A stretch of 7,856 bases of DNA, taken from positions 1 through 7,856 of the forward strand of contig JAQXKW010000009.1 in NCBI GenBank assembly GCA_029010655.1, given 5' to 3'. The notes beneath the pieces were generated by a model. The model was not told the DNA's origin. It did not search any database and saw only the letters and a list, made by a program, of their open reading frames with translations. The translations under genes were made by a program, and so were the position numbers. Each line of letters starts with the position of its first letter. Within the stretch, counting starts at the first letter, position 1. Positions 1-6,016 of this stretch are shown here, one piece after another. Source of the DNA: Clostridia bacterium. GTDB taxonomy: Bacteria; Bacillota; Clostridia; Oscillospirales; CAG-272.

Positions 1-292
1 GGGTGTGGTTGAGTATTGCTATAAGGATGCGGAAAAGAAGAGCAAACGCACTCAGATTGAAATCGACTTTGTCGCCAACAAGGGAAGCAAAAAGTATTAT
101 ATCCAGTCGGCATTGACCGTCGCTGATGAAGAAAAGCGCGAGCAAGAGATAAATTCCTTAAAGCGTGTCGGTGATTCCTTTAAGAAAATCGTTGTGGTTA
201 AAGACAGCATCATCCCCTGGCACGATGATGACGGCATTCTCTACATCGGCATTGAACAGTTTTTGCTTGATGAAACCGCGATGGACGGGTAA
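1..292 (+). CDS. C-terminal fragment of AAA/DUF4143-type ATP-binding protein
   Basis: Only the last ~96 residues are in the window; the reading frame is open to the left edge, so the GTG at 5 is internal and not a start. The fragment contains EIDFVANKGSKKYYIQSA, then KRVGDSFKKIVVVKD and a GILYIGIEQFLL ending. This is the usual tail of the large family of ATP-binding proteins with an N-terminal AAA (AAA_14) domain and a C-terminal DUF4143 domain, whose end resembles a PD-(D/E)XK nuclease fold (conserved Asp in EIDF, strand YYIQ). Full-length members are about 400 residues. Their function is poorly known and they are common, often horizontally spread, in gut clostridia. The ATPase half lies outside the window, so Walker motifs cannot be checked. 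Family assignment is from recall of the conserved tail and fairly secure; function is not. Confidence 0.8.
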   Translation, partial: GVVEYCYKDAEKKSKRTQIEIDFVANKGSKKYYIQSALTVADEEKREQEINSLKRVGDSFKKIVVVKDSIIPWHDDDGILYIGIEQFLLDETAMDG

Positions 293-330
293 TTCTATAT
301 AGGCGGTTACGGGTCAAAAAATTACAATAG

Positions 331-373
331 AGAAATAGCCCCTGTCAGCGTTGAGCTGACAGGGGCTATTTCT
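331..373. terminator. Long perfect hairpin between convergent genes, probable bidirectional terminator
   Basis: A 19-bp perfect inverted repeat (331-349 pairing with 355-373) has a 5-nt loop (GTTGA). It lies 38 bases after the DUF4143-type gene stop and 6 bases beyond the yugP-like gene stop on the other strand, where a shared terminator is expected. The T-tract is weak on the plus strand (TGCAATTTTATC). On the minus strand six Ts (complement of 316-321) start about 9 nt after the stem. Terminator function is inferred from position and stem strength. Confidence 0.75.
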
Positions 374-379
374 GCAATT

Positions 380-1069
380 TTATCTTCTGTCCCGCCTGCC
401 GCCGAACAGAATGATCAGGCGGAAAATCTGCAAAAGCACGCTGATAACTCCCGCAACATATGTGAGTGCGGCGGCAGCAAGCACAGTTCTTCCCTGCGGA
501 TATTCGTCTACTGCAAGAAGCCCCGAATCCTTTATCTGCGCCAGCGCCCGTCTTGATGCGTTTATCTCAACGGGAAGCGTTACAAGCTGGAACAAAAGGA
601 TAACAGCCTCTGCCAGAATGCCCGCATATACAAAGGTATATGAGCCAAATATCAGCCCCACGAGAATTGCAATATATCCCGCCCTTGACGCAAGATTTGT
701 AACAGGCACAAGCGCCGATCTTATCTTCATCATGGCATAGCCCTTGCTGTCCTGAACCGCATGTCCGCATTCGTGGCATGCTACCGCAACTGCGGCGACG
801 GAATTTCCCGAATAGACGTTCCGGGACAGGCGCACCGTCTTTTTGCGGGGGTCGTAGTGGTCGGTGAGCGTTCCCTCCACCGGGGTGACCGTCACGTCAC
901 GAAGTCCGTTGCGGTCAAGCATTAGCCTTGCCGCCTGCTCCCCTGTCAGTCCTCTTTTTGTCCTGACCTTTGAATATTTTGAATAGGACGCCGAAATAAA
1001 CATTTGGGCGCCCAAAGTGATAATCAGGGCTAATAAAGTCAGCCCGTAATAAATCATTGTTTCGTTCAT
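380..1069 (-). CDS. yugP: YugP-like neutral zinc metallopeptidase, integral membrane
   Basis: The 229-residue protein belongs to the Zn_peptidase_2 (YugP) family, close to the usual ~225 residues. The zinc site is visible as HECGH at residues 99-103 (H99, E100, H103), with a likely third ligand E168 in the conserved LPVEINASRRA segment. A hydrophobic N-terminal segment (about 5-26) and further membrane segments near 130-165 and 197-221 place it in the cytoplasmic membrane; the tail is basic (GGRRDRR). The ATG at 1069 is preceded by AAAGG at a normal distance, and the second Met (residue 5) is a less likely start. The gene is monocistronic here: divergent from pyk on one side and ending against a hairpin shared with the DUF4143-type gene. 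The family is widespread in Bacillota but its substrate is not established; a role in membrane protein turnover is only inference. Symbol given by homology to B. subtilis. Confidence 0.88.
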   Translation of the reverse strand: MNETMIYYGLTLLALIITLGAQMFISASYSKYSKVRTKRGLTGEQAARLMLDRNGLRDVTVTPVEGTLTDHYDPRKKTVRLSRNVYSGNSVAAVAVACHECGHAVQDSKGYAMMKIRSALVPVTNLASRAGYIAILVGLIFGSYTFVYAGILAEAVILLFQLVTLPVEINASRRALAQIKDSGLLAVDEYPQGRTVLAAAALTYVAGVISVLLQIFRLIILFGGRRDRR

Positions 1070-1154
1070 TTTTCCTTTACCTTGCCTTATAATATATTTT
1101 TACGGTATTATTCCCTAAAATTGCGAACAAGCTTTTAACAAAGGGGCATTTTAC

Positions 1155-1183
1155 TTGACTTTTTATGCGGGCGGGGGTATACT
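1155..1183 (+). promoter_or_regulatory. Sigma-A type promoter for pyk
   Basis: TTGACT (-35, 1155-1160) and TATACT (-10, 1178-1183) are separated by exactly 17 bases, each one mismatch from consensus. Transcription would begin around 1189-1191, giving a leader of about 30 nt before the pyk ATG at 1220, with its GGAG ribosome site at 1208-1211. No leader RNA structure or obvious catabolite-control (cre) operator was seen. For the divergent yugP-like gene no equally good promoter is visible in 1070-1160; AT-rich TATATT/TATTAT boxes near 1089-1096 are possible -10 elements with poor -35 partners. Confidence 0.8.
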
Positions 1184-1219
1184 ATAAAGTAGAAAAATAT
1201 TTTTTTCGGAGATACTGCC

Positions 1220-2638
1220 ATGAGAAAAACAAAAATCGTTTGCACATTGGGACCTGCGTCCTCAAATGAAGAAGTTATAGAGAAAATGCTCCGTGCCGGC
1301 ATGAATGTGGCAAGGCTTAATTTTTCCCACGGGACCCACGAGGAACACGCAAAAACAATTGAAATGTTCCGCAGAGTCCGTGACAGGCTGGAGCTTTCCG
1401 CCGCCGTTATGCTTGACACCAAGGGACCCGAAATCAGAATTAAAAAGTTTCGGGACGACCACGCTTTTTTAAGCGCCGGCGACACCTTTACCTTTACCGC
1501 AAAGGACGTTGAGGGCGACTGCAAGCAGGTTTCAATTACCTATCCCGACCTGCCCCGTCAGCTAAGTGCGGGCACGAAAATTCTTCTTGACGACGGCAAG
1601 CTTTCCTTTAAGGTAGTTTCCACCACCGACACGGACATTGTCTGCGAGGTGGTTGTGGGCGGCGAGCTTCGCAACAGAAAATCCATAAACATTCCCAATG
1701 TTCCCATAGACATGCCTTATCTCAGCGAGGCGGACAAATCCGACCTGCTTTTCGGCATTGAAAACGACGTTGATTTCGTTGCCGCCTCCTTTGTGCGCTC
1801 GGCGCAGGACGTTATTGACCTGCGTAAATTCCTCGACTACAACGGCGGTCACAATATAAAGATTATTTCAAAAATCGAAAACGGGCAGGGCGTGCGCTCC
1901 TTCGACAGCATTCTCCGCGAATCGGACGGAATCATGGTGGCGAGAGGCGACATGGGCGTCGAAATCGCTTTTGAAAAATTGCCCGGCATTCAGAAAAGAT
2001 TTATACGCCGCTGTTACAGCTCCGGCAAAATAGTAATTACGGCAACTCAGATGCTTGAATCCATGATTTCAAGCCTTACTCCCACCAGAGCGGAAATTTC
2101 CGACGTTGCAAACGCCGTTTTCGACGGCACAAGCGCAGTTATGCTCTCCGGGGAGACCGCTATGGGCATTGACCCTGCAAACGTAGTGTCCGTTATGGCG
2201 AGAATTGCGGAGCATGCCGAAAGCGACGCTCTTGAAATGCACGCATATTCCGGCTACAAGTACGAGGTTGACGCAGAGGACACCACAAACGCTATCTGCG
2301 ACGCCGCCTGCACCACCGCACGGGACCTTAAAGCAAAGGCGGTTATTGCGGTTACCCAGTCGGGCTACACCGCCCGCCTGGTTTCAAAGTTCCGTCCCTC
2401 ACAGACAGTTGTGGCGGCGACCCCCGACAAAAAAACCTTCCATCAGCTTTCAATGTCATGGGGCGTGCTTCCGGTGCTTGCTCTTAATCAGACAGACACC
2501 GACAGGCTGTTCCGCCACGCCATTGACTGTGCAAAGAAGATTGACGCCGTAAAGAAGGGCGACACGGTGGTTATTACCGGCGGCGTTCCCCTGCTGACAA
2601 ACGGCACTACAAACACCTTAAAGGTGGAGGTTATATAA
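1220..2638 (+). CDS. pyk: Pyruvate kinase
   Basis: This enzyme transfers phosphate from phosphoenolpyruvate to ADP, making pyruvate and ATP in the last step of glycolysis, in the cytoplasm. All family signatures are present over 472 residues: KIVCTLGPAS near the start, R32/N34/S36 in ARLNFSHG, LDTKGPEIR at 65-73, the catalytic Lys K218 in IISKIENGQGV, the metal ligands E220 and D244 (MVARGDMGVE), T276 in ATQMLESM, and PTRAEISDVANAVFDGTSAVMLSGET. The B domain spans roughly 73-165 and the C-terminal regulatory domain roughly 350-472. Length matches the short form; the extra PEP-utiliser-like C-terminal domain of Bacillus/Geobacillus enzymes is absent. Glu71 in TKGPEIR corresponds to the residue that is Glu in K+-dependent and Lys in K+-independent pyruvate kinases, so K+ dependence is predicted. 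The ATG at 1220 has GGAG eight bases upstream and a strong promoter. The gene is monocistronic, ending at a hairpin shared with convergent hprK. Confidence 0.98.
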   Translation: MRKTKIVCTLGPASSNEEVIEKMLRAGMNVARLNFSHGTHEEHAKTIEMFRRVRDRLELSAAVMLDTKGPEIRIKKFRDDHAFLSAGDTFTFTAKDVEGDCKQVSITYPDLPRQLSAGTKILLDDGKLSFKVVSTTDTDIVCEVVVGGELRNRKSINIPNVPIDMPYLSEADKSDLLFGIENDVDFVAASFVRSAQDVIDLRKFLDYNGGHNIKIISKIENGQGVRSFDSILRESDGIMVARGDMGVEIAFEKLPGIQKRFIRRCYSSGKIVITATQMLESMISSLTPTRAEISDVANAVFDGTSAVMLSGETAMGIDPANVVSVMARIAEHAESDALEMHAYSGYKYEVDAEDTTNAICDAACTTARDLKAKAVIAVTQSGYTARLVSKFRPSQTVVAATPDKKTFHQLSMSWGVLPVLALNQTDTDRLFRHAIDCAKKIDAVKKGDTVVITGGVPLLTNGTTNTLKVEVI

Positions 2639-2646
2639 AATCATAT

Positions 2647-2678
2647 CCCGAAGCAAAGACGAGGGTCTTTGCTTCGGG
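2647..2678. terminator. Perfect hairpin between convergent pyk and hprK
   Basis: CCCGAAGCAAAGAC (2647-2660) pairs perfectly with 2665-2678 around a GAGG loop, giving a 14-bp stem that begins 8 bases after the pyk stop and lies 14 bases beyond the hprK stop. Neither side has a strong uninterrupted T-tract: the plus side reads CTTGCTGTGTC, and the minus side has a TTTT about 5 nt after the stem. Placement argues for a shared bidirectional terminator or a 3'-end stabilising stem. Confidence 0.7.
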
Positions 2679-2692
2679 CTTGCTGTGTCATC

Positions 2693-3631
2693 TTATTCCT
2701 GCTCCGTTTCTTCCATTCGGCGCAGAAGCTTATCGTTAAATTCCTTTGCGGTATTATAGCCCATTCGCTTCTGACGGTTATTCATTGCGGCGATTTCAAG
2801 AATTACCGCAAGGTTCCGTCCGGGCTTTACGGGCACCGTAAGGCACGGTATCTTTATACCCATTATCTCGGTATAGCTTTCGTCCATACCCAGTCTTTCG
2901 TACATTTTTCCCGCTTCCCAGGGCTCGAACTGGACAACTAAGTCAACCTTTTCCGTTTCCTTGACGGCGCCCATACCGAAAAGGCGGCGCACGTCAACGA
3001 TTCCGATGCCCCGAAGCTCGATATAGTGCCTTATAAGCTCGGGAGACGTTCCCACAATTGTTTTTGCGGACACACGTCTCAGCTCCACCGCATCGTCTGC
3101 GATAAAGCGGTGACCTCTTTTAATAAGCTCGATTGCGGTTTCGCTTTTTCCCACTCCGGAATCTCCCACGATAAGTATTCCTTCGCCGTACACTTCAACG
3201 AGAACTCCGTGGCGTGTTTCCATGGGAGCAAGCTGAACGTTAAGATAAGCGATAAGCGCCGCCATAAAGGAGCTTGTGTTTCCGTCCGTTGACAAAAGCG
3301 GCACGCCGAATTCTTTCGCCCCCTCCAGAACCACGTCGTCAACGGGATTTTTGTGGGTATAGATGAGCGCCGGAGGATGGTTGGCAAGCAGGCTTCTTAT
3401 TCGGTCCCGTCTATCGGTCTCGCTGAGGCTTGCAAGATATGCATATTCCGTAATACCGACTATCTGTATGCGGTCCTTTTCAAAGCAGTCATAAAAGCCC
3501 GTCAGCGGCAGAGCGGGACGGTTTATATCGCTTCGTGAAATAAGTATCTCCTTGGGGTCCTTGGGAGAATACAGCAGATTTAACTGCAGTTCCTTTATTA
3601 TCGCCGACAGGGCGACTGTGGGCTTCGGCAT
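2693..3631 (-). CDS. hprK: HPr kinase/phosphorylase
   Basis: This bifunctional enzyme phosphorylates HPr of the sugar phosphotransferase system on a serine and removes that phosphate again. It sets carbon catabolite repression and sugar uptake in Bacillota. From the chosen ATG at 3631 the product is 312 residues, matching the usual ~310. An N-terminal domain (about 1-130) precedes the kinase domain, which shows HGVLV with catalytic His141, Walker A GDSGVGKS (156-163, Lys162), ADD with D179/D180, the HprK signature ELRGIGIVDV (205-214) and VPVKPGRNLAVILEIAAMN near the end. The frame stays open upstream to a GTG at 3664 and an ATG at 3643, but only the ATG at 3631 has a well-placed ribosome site (GGAG 3641-3638, 6-nt spacer) and gives a family-like N terminus. 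The upstream extension would be translated from repeat sequence. No ptsH, lgt or other usual partner is adjacent. Confidence 0.96.
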   Translation of the reverse strand: MPKPTVALSAIIKELQLNLLYSPKDPKEILISRSDINRPALPLTGFYDCFEKDRIQIVGITEYAYLASLSETDRRDRIRSLLANHPPALIYTHKNPVDDVVLEGAKEFGVPLLSTDGNTSSFMAALIAYLNVQLAPMETRHGVLVEVYGEGILIVGDSGVGKSETAIELIKRGHRFIADDAVELRRVSAKTIVGTSPELIRHYIELRGIGIVDVRRLFGMGAVKETEKVDLVVQFEPWEAGKMYERLGMDESYTEIMGIKIPCLTVPVKPGRNLAVILEIAAMNNRQKRMGYNTAKEFNDKLLRRMEETEQE

Positions 3632-3637
3632 ATTAAT

Positions 3638-3641
3638 CTCC
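3638..3641 (-). promoter_or_regulatory. hprK Shine-Dalgarno site lying inside repeat copy A
   Basis: GGAG on the minus strand sits 6 nt before the ATG at 3631 and decides the hprK start. It is within the first bases of the 153-bp repeat unit (shared TAATCTCC), and the same GGAG occurs in copy B at 3794-3791, where no gene start follows. The hprK leader therefore consists of repeat sequence. Confidence 0.7.
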
Positions 3642-3743
3642 ATTCCGCCGCCCTGCGGCGGCACAAATTGTTATGAAATTCTCCTGTGTTTCCGAAGGAA
3701 ACAAAAATGGGTTGGGTCCCTCATTTAAGGAGAATTTGGGCGT

Positions 3744-3772
3744 GAAATAACTGTACGAAGGACTTGGGTCAA
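3744..3772 (-). promoter_or_regulatory. Candidate weak promoter for hprK inside repeat copy A
   Basis: On the minus strand TTGACC (3772-3767) and TATTTC (3749-3744) are separated by 17 bases. The -35 is good but the -10 matches consensus at only three positions. Copy B has the equivalent TTGATT-17-TATTTC, so any promoter here would be duplicated. It is listed because no better hprK promoter is visible in the gap. A start here would give an hprK leader of about 105 nt containing the inner hairpins of the repeat. Confidence 0.25.
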
Positions 3773-3932
3773 CGTAATTTTCACGCTAATCTCCGTTCCG
3801 CCGCCCTGCGGCGGCACAAATTGTTATGAAATTCTCCTGTGTTTCCGAAGGAAACAAAAATGGGTTGGGTCCCGTTTTTAAGGAGAATTCGGGCGTGAAA
3901 TAACTGTACGAAGGAATAGAATCAACGTAGTC

Positions 3933-3961
3933 TTCACGCTAATGTCCCCTTTCCGTATACA
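3933..3961 (+). promoter_or_regulatory. Candidate promoter for the lipoprotein operon
   Basis: TTCACG (3933-3938) and TATACA (3956-3961) are 17 bases apart, with a second box TATACC at 3964-3969. The -35-like hexamer is the last part of repeat copy B, so the repeat may supply half of the promoter. The match to consensus is moderate at best. The remaining gap (3970-4010) holds only the leader and the GGAGG ribosome site. Confidence 0.35.
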
Positions 3962-4000
3962 TTATACCACATTCCTTTACCGATTACAACGGCATTTTTC

Positions 4001-4005
4001 GGAGG
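4001..4005 (+). promoter_or_regulatory. Shine-Dalgarno site fixing the lipoprotein start at 4011
   Basis: A full GGAGG lies 5 nt before the ATG at 4011. The frame remains open upstream to an ATG at 3942, but that start lacks a ribosome site and would put 23 residues in front of a complete lipoprotein signal peptide. Confidence 0.85.
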
Positions 4006-4010
4006 TTTCA

Positions 4011-5015
4011 ATGACTCGAAAATTTTTATCCGTGACGGCGTTTATCTTGTCCGTACTTTTGATATTACCCGTATTGTCCTCATGCACAAGGCTTTCCTCC
4101 ACAAAGGAGGAATCGGAAACCGTACTGACTGTGGGCGAATATGAGGTTCCCTATGAGCTGTACCGTTATCTTGCCCTTAATTTCAGAAGGGATTATCCCG
4201 ACGCCGCAGAGGAGGAGCTGAGGGAAAAGGTTCTGTCGGCGCTTCTTGATATGTATGCGGTAATAGCTGCGGCAAAGGATTACGGAATTGCCCCCGAGGA
4301 CGACTATTTTGAAGAAGCCGCCGACAATGCGGTTCAGCTTGCAATGGACGAGGCGGGCGGAAAATCCGAATACAAAAAAGAGCTTGAAGAAAGCTATATG
4401 AACGACAGCGTTTTCCGTTTTCTTACAAAGCAAAACGCCGTAAATGACGAGCTGTACTACGCCATGGTAAACTCCGGCGACATAGACGACAGTGCGGAGA
4501 ATGTTCAAAAGCTTGCTCTCGGCGACGGATTTGTCTGCGTAAAGCAAGTGCTTATTACAAGCGAGGAGAGCGTTTTCTCAGGAGAGTTTTACTACAAGCC
4601 GGCGCAGACCCACACAAGGGAGGAAGCGGCGGCTATTGCCCATAAAGTGAGAGAAAAGGCCCTTGCCGGCGAGGATTTTGACACGCTTGTCCGTGATTTC
4701 GGCGAGTCTCTCTACATGATGCAGAACACGGACGGCTATTACGTGTGCCGCGGCATGTGGGAGGATGTAAACGAAAACGCCGTCTTTTCCCTGCCTGAAA
4801 ACGGTATCAGTGAGGTTGTCGAAAGCAAGGCGGGCTTCAGCGTTTTCAAAAGATTCGAAAAGAACGCCGCCTATATTGAAAAAAACATTGATACCCTCTG
4901 TGAAAACTACGGCAGGGCTCTCTTTACCCTGTATATTGAAGAAAAGCGTGACACTCTGACGGTTAAAACCGGAGAAAAATACGATTCCGTAAGCATTATC
5001 CAAATGGAATACTGA
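4011..5015 (+). CDS. Parvulin-like (PpiC/PrsA-type) foldase lipoprotein with altered active site
   Basis: The 334-residue product starts with a classic lipoprotein signal: basic MTRK, a hydrophobic core and lipobox LSSC with Cys25 as the lipidated residue, so it should be anchored outside the membrane. The following part (about 36-170) is an acidic helical region of the SurA_N/PrsA-N kind, with VGEYEVPYELYRYL and EEELREKVLSALLDMYAVI. Residues about 173-283 resemble a PPIC-type rotamase domain: VKQVLIT, then EKALAGEDFDTLVRDFGE, NENAVFSLPENGISEVVESKAGFSVFKRFE. The two histidines usual in parvulins (xxxHILV and GYHI) are replaced by Gln179 and Ser277, and the GGDLG stretch is NTDGYY. Peptidyl-prolyl isomerase activity is therefore doubtful, and a chaperone or holdase role is more likely (inference). 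It is the first gene of a three-gene operon, with 20 nt to the next start. It is not called prsA because similarity is at family level only. Confidence 0.85.
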   Translation: MTRKFLSVTAFILSVLLILPVLSSCTRLSSTKEESETVLTVGEYEVPYELYRYLALNFRRDYPDAAEEELREKVLSALLDMYAVIAAAKDYGIAPEDDYFEEAADNAVQLAMDEAGGKSEYKKELEESYMNDSVFRFLTKQNAVNDELYYAMVNSGDIDDSAENVQKLALGDGFVCVKQVLITSEESVFSGEFYYKPAQTHTREEAAAIAHKVREKALAGEDFDTLVRDFGESLYMMQNTDGYYVCRGMWEDVNENAVFSLPENGISEVVESKAGFSVFKRFEKNAAYIEKNIDTLCENYGRALFTLYIEEKRDTLTVKTGEKYDSVSIIQMEY

Positions 5016-5035
5016 TTAAAGGACTGACCGTAAAA

Positions 5036-6010
5036 ATGAAAAAATATAAGACATATACCGCAAAAAAGCTAAAGCTTCCCAGAAGGCTTTTGTTCTTCTT
5101 TGCCGTGGCGGCAATTATATTCGCCGTAACCGTCATTATAGGGAACATACTTAAAACCCGGGTGGAAACCGTGAAAGAAAACAGCGATACCACCTATACC
5201 CTTGAAACGGAAAAGGCGCAGATGGAAACAATTATGCAGACCGCAGAGCACGACAGCGCACTTTCCGCAGTCAGCGCGGGTCATTTGGCAACGGAGGGTA
5301 TAAAGGACGCAAACGGCGTCAGAGAAATAATATCACAGCTTAAAGCCGGGGGCTACAATGCGGTTTCCTTTGCGGTAAATTCCGACACGGGAGAGTTTAC
5401 CTATGCCTCCCCCGCACTTCAGGAAATTTCCCGTCTCCCCGCTTCGGAAAAGCTCTTTTCCTATGAGCTTCTGAAGGAAGCGGCAAGCGCCGCAAAAACC
5501 TCCGGCATGAGAATGTCCGCCGTTATGTGCTCCTCCGCCGATACGGATATTGATTCCGCCGTTGCCGCAGAGCTTTACTCTGCGGGCTTTGACGAAATTA
5601 TCATAACAGGCTTTGAAAGCGATGCGCCTGACGACAGCACCGTATCAAGGATAAATTCTTACGTGGAAGCTCTCAGAAAATCCGCTCCCGTGGATTTCGG
5701 CGTGCTTTTGTCGGACTCCGTTCTTTCGGACTCCAAAAACGCACCGTTTATAGAAAAAATATTTGCCAAAACGGAATTTCTGGCAATAGATATGAGAAAC
5801 GCAGACAGCGAAAAGGCTTCGTCTCTTGCGGAAAATATTCAGGGCAGTTTTTCCGCATATTTGCTCCGCCCTCTGTTAAGAGGCGACAATGCAGAAACAG
5901 CATTGGCGGTGAGGGCGGCTCTTACAGGCGCATCAATTAACGCCTGCCAGTACATTTCCTCCCCCGAAAAGCCTGCGGAGGAAACCACCGCAAATGCAAC
6001 GGAAGGCTGA
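5036..6010 (+). CDS. Membrane-anchored extracytoplasmic protein, DUF4015/glycosyl-hydrolase-like fold suspected
   Basis: The 324-residue protein has a very basic N terminus (MKKYKTYTAKKLKLPRR), one transmembrane segment at about 18-38 and a long C-terminal part that should lie outside the cell. Residues 94-124 (GVREIISQLKAGGYNAVSFAV, then NSDTGEFTYAS) and 176-193 (AAELYSAGFDEIIITGF) recall the barrel strands of DUF4015 / putative glycosyl hydrolase proteins, which have NAVVIDVKDDSGxVTY and GFDEIQFDYVRFP. The acidic residues of that second motif are not kept, so this looks like a diverged, possibly non-catalytic relative. The C terminus is low-complexity (PEKPAEETTANATEG). The ATG at 5036 has AAAGG about 13 nt upstream, a long spacer, so translational coupling to the upstream lipoprotein gene is possible. 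The next gene begins 6 nt after its stop. Fold assignment rests on motif resemblance only; function unknown. Confidence 0.75.
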   Translation: MKKYKTYTAKKLKLPRRLLFFFAVAAIIFAVTVIIGNILKTRVETVKENSDTTYTLETEKAQMETIMQTAEHDSALSAVSAGHLATEGIKDANGVREIISQLKAGGYNAVSFAVNSDTGEFTYASPALQEISRLPASEKLFSYELLKEAASAAKTSGMRMSAVMCSSADTDIDSAVAAELYSAGFDEIIITGFESDAPDDSTVSRINSYVEALRKSAPVDFGVLLSDSVLSDSKNAPFIEKIFAKTEFLAIDMRNADSEKASSLAENIQGSFSAYLLRPLLRGDNAETALAVRAALTGASINACQYISSPEKPAEETTANATEG

Positions 6011-6016
6011 TTTTCT

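Larger units (their letters stand above)
3634..3939. repeat. Tandem direct repeat, two 153-bp structured units
   Basis: Copy A (3634-3786) and copy B (3787-3939) align without gaps at an offset of exactly 153; I count 11 differences, about 93% identity. TAAT occurs at the start of A, the A/B junction and just after B (3634, 3787, 3940). Each unit has inverted repeats. In copy A these are a GC-rich hairpin (3645-3651 with 3655-3661, loop CCT), a long-range stem AAATTCTCCT (3676-3685) with AGGAGAATTT (3728-3737), an inner hairpin TGTTTCC-GAA-GGAAACA (3687-3703), and GCGTGAAA (3740-3747) with TTTCACGC (3779-3786). Differences cluster in single-stranded parts and near the 3' end. The array fills nearly all of the gap between divergent hprK and the lipoprotein operon. 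No terminal inverted repeats or long open frame were found. It could be an intergenic repeat family, a duplicated regulatory or RNA element, or a small non-autonomous mobile element. Confidence 0.93.

Noticed and set aside
411..740. Open frame on + strand opposite the metallopeptidase
   Set aside because: It is antisense to a clear YugP-type protein with an intact HECGH motif, has low-complexity Ser/Ala/Thr content and no ribosome site.
1562..1852. Open frame on the minus strand within pyk
   Set aside because: Shadow of pyruvate kinase; the translation has no recognisable domain.
2205..2552. Second plus-strand frame inside pyk
   Set aside because: Lies wholly within the C-terminal part of pyruvate kinase in another frame, and is Pro/Thr/Arg-rich as expected of a shifted frame.
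2669..2941. Plus-strand open frame beginning in the pyk/hprK hairpin
   Set aside because: Antisense to the conserved C terminus of HprK and without a ribosome site.
3634..3939. CRISPR array or transposon
   Set aside because: Only two long adjoining units without spacers, no cas genes, no transposase and no terminal inverted repeats.
3942..4010. Upstream ATG extension of the lipoprotein gene
   Set aside because: No ribosome site, and it would bury the signal peptide; the ATG at 4011 has GGAGG.
4080..5003. Two long minus-strand frames opposite the lipoprotein gene
   Set aside because: The plus strand has a signal peptide, lipobox and parvulin-like domain; the antisense frames are by-products of codon bias.
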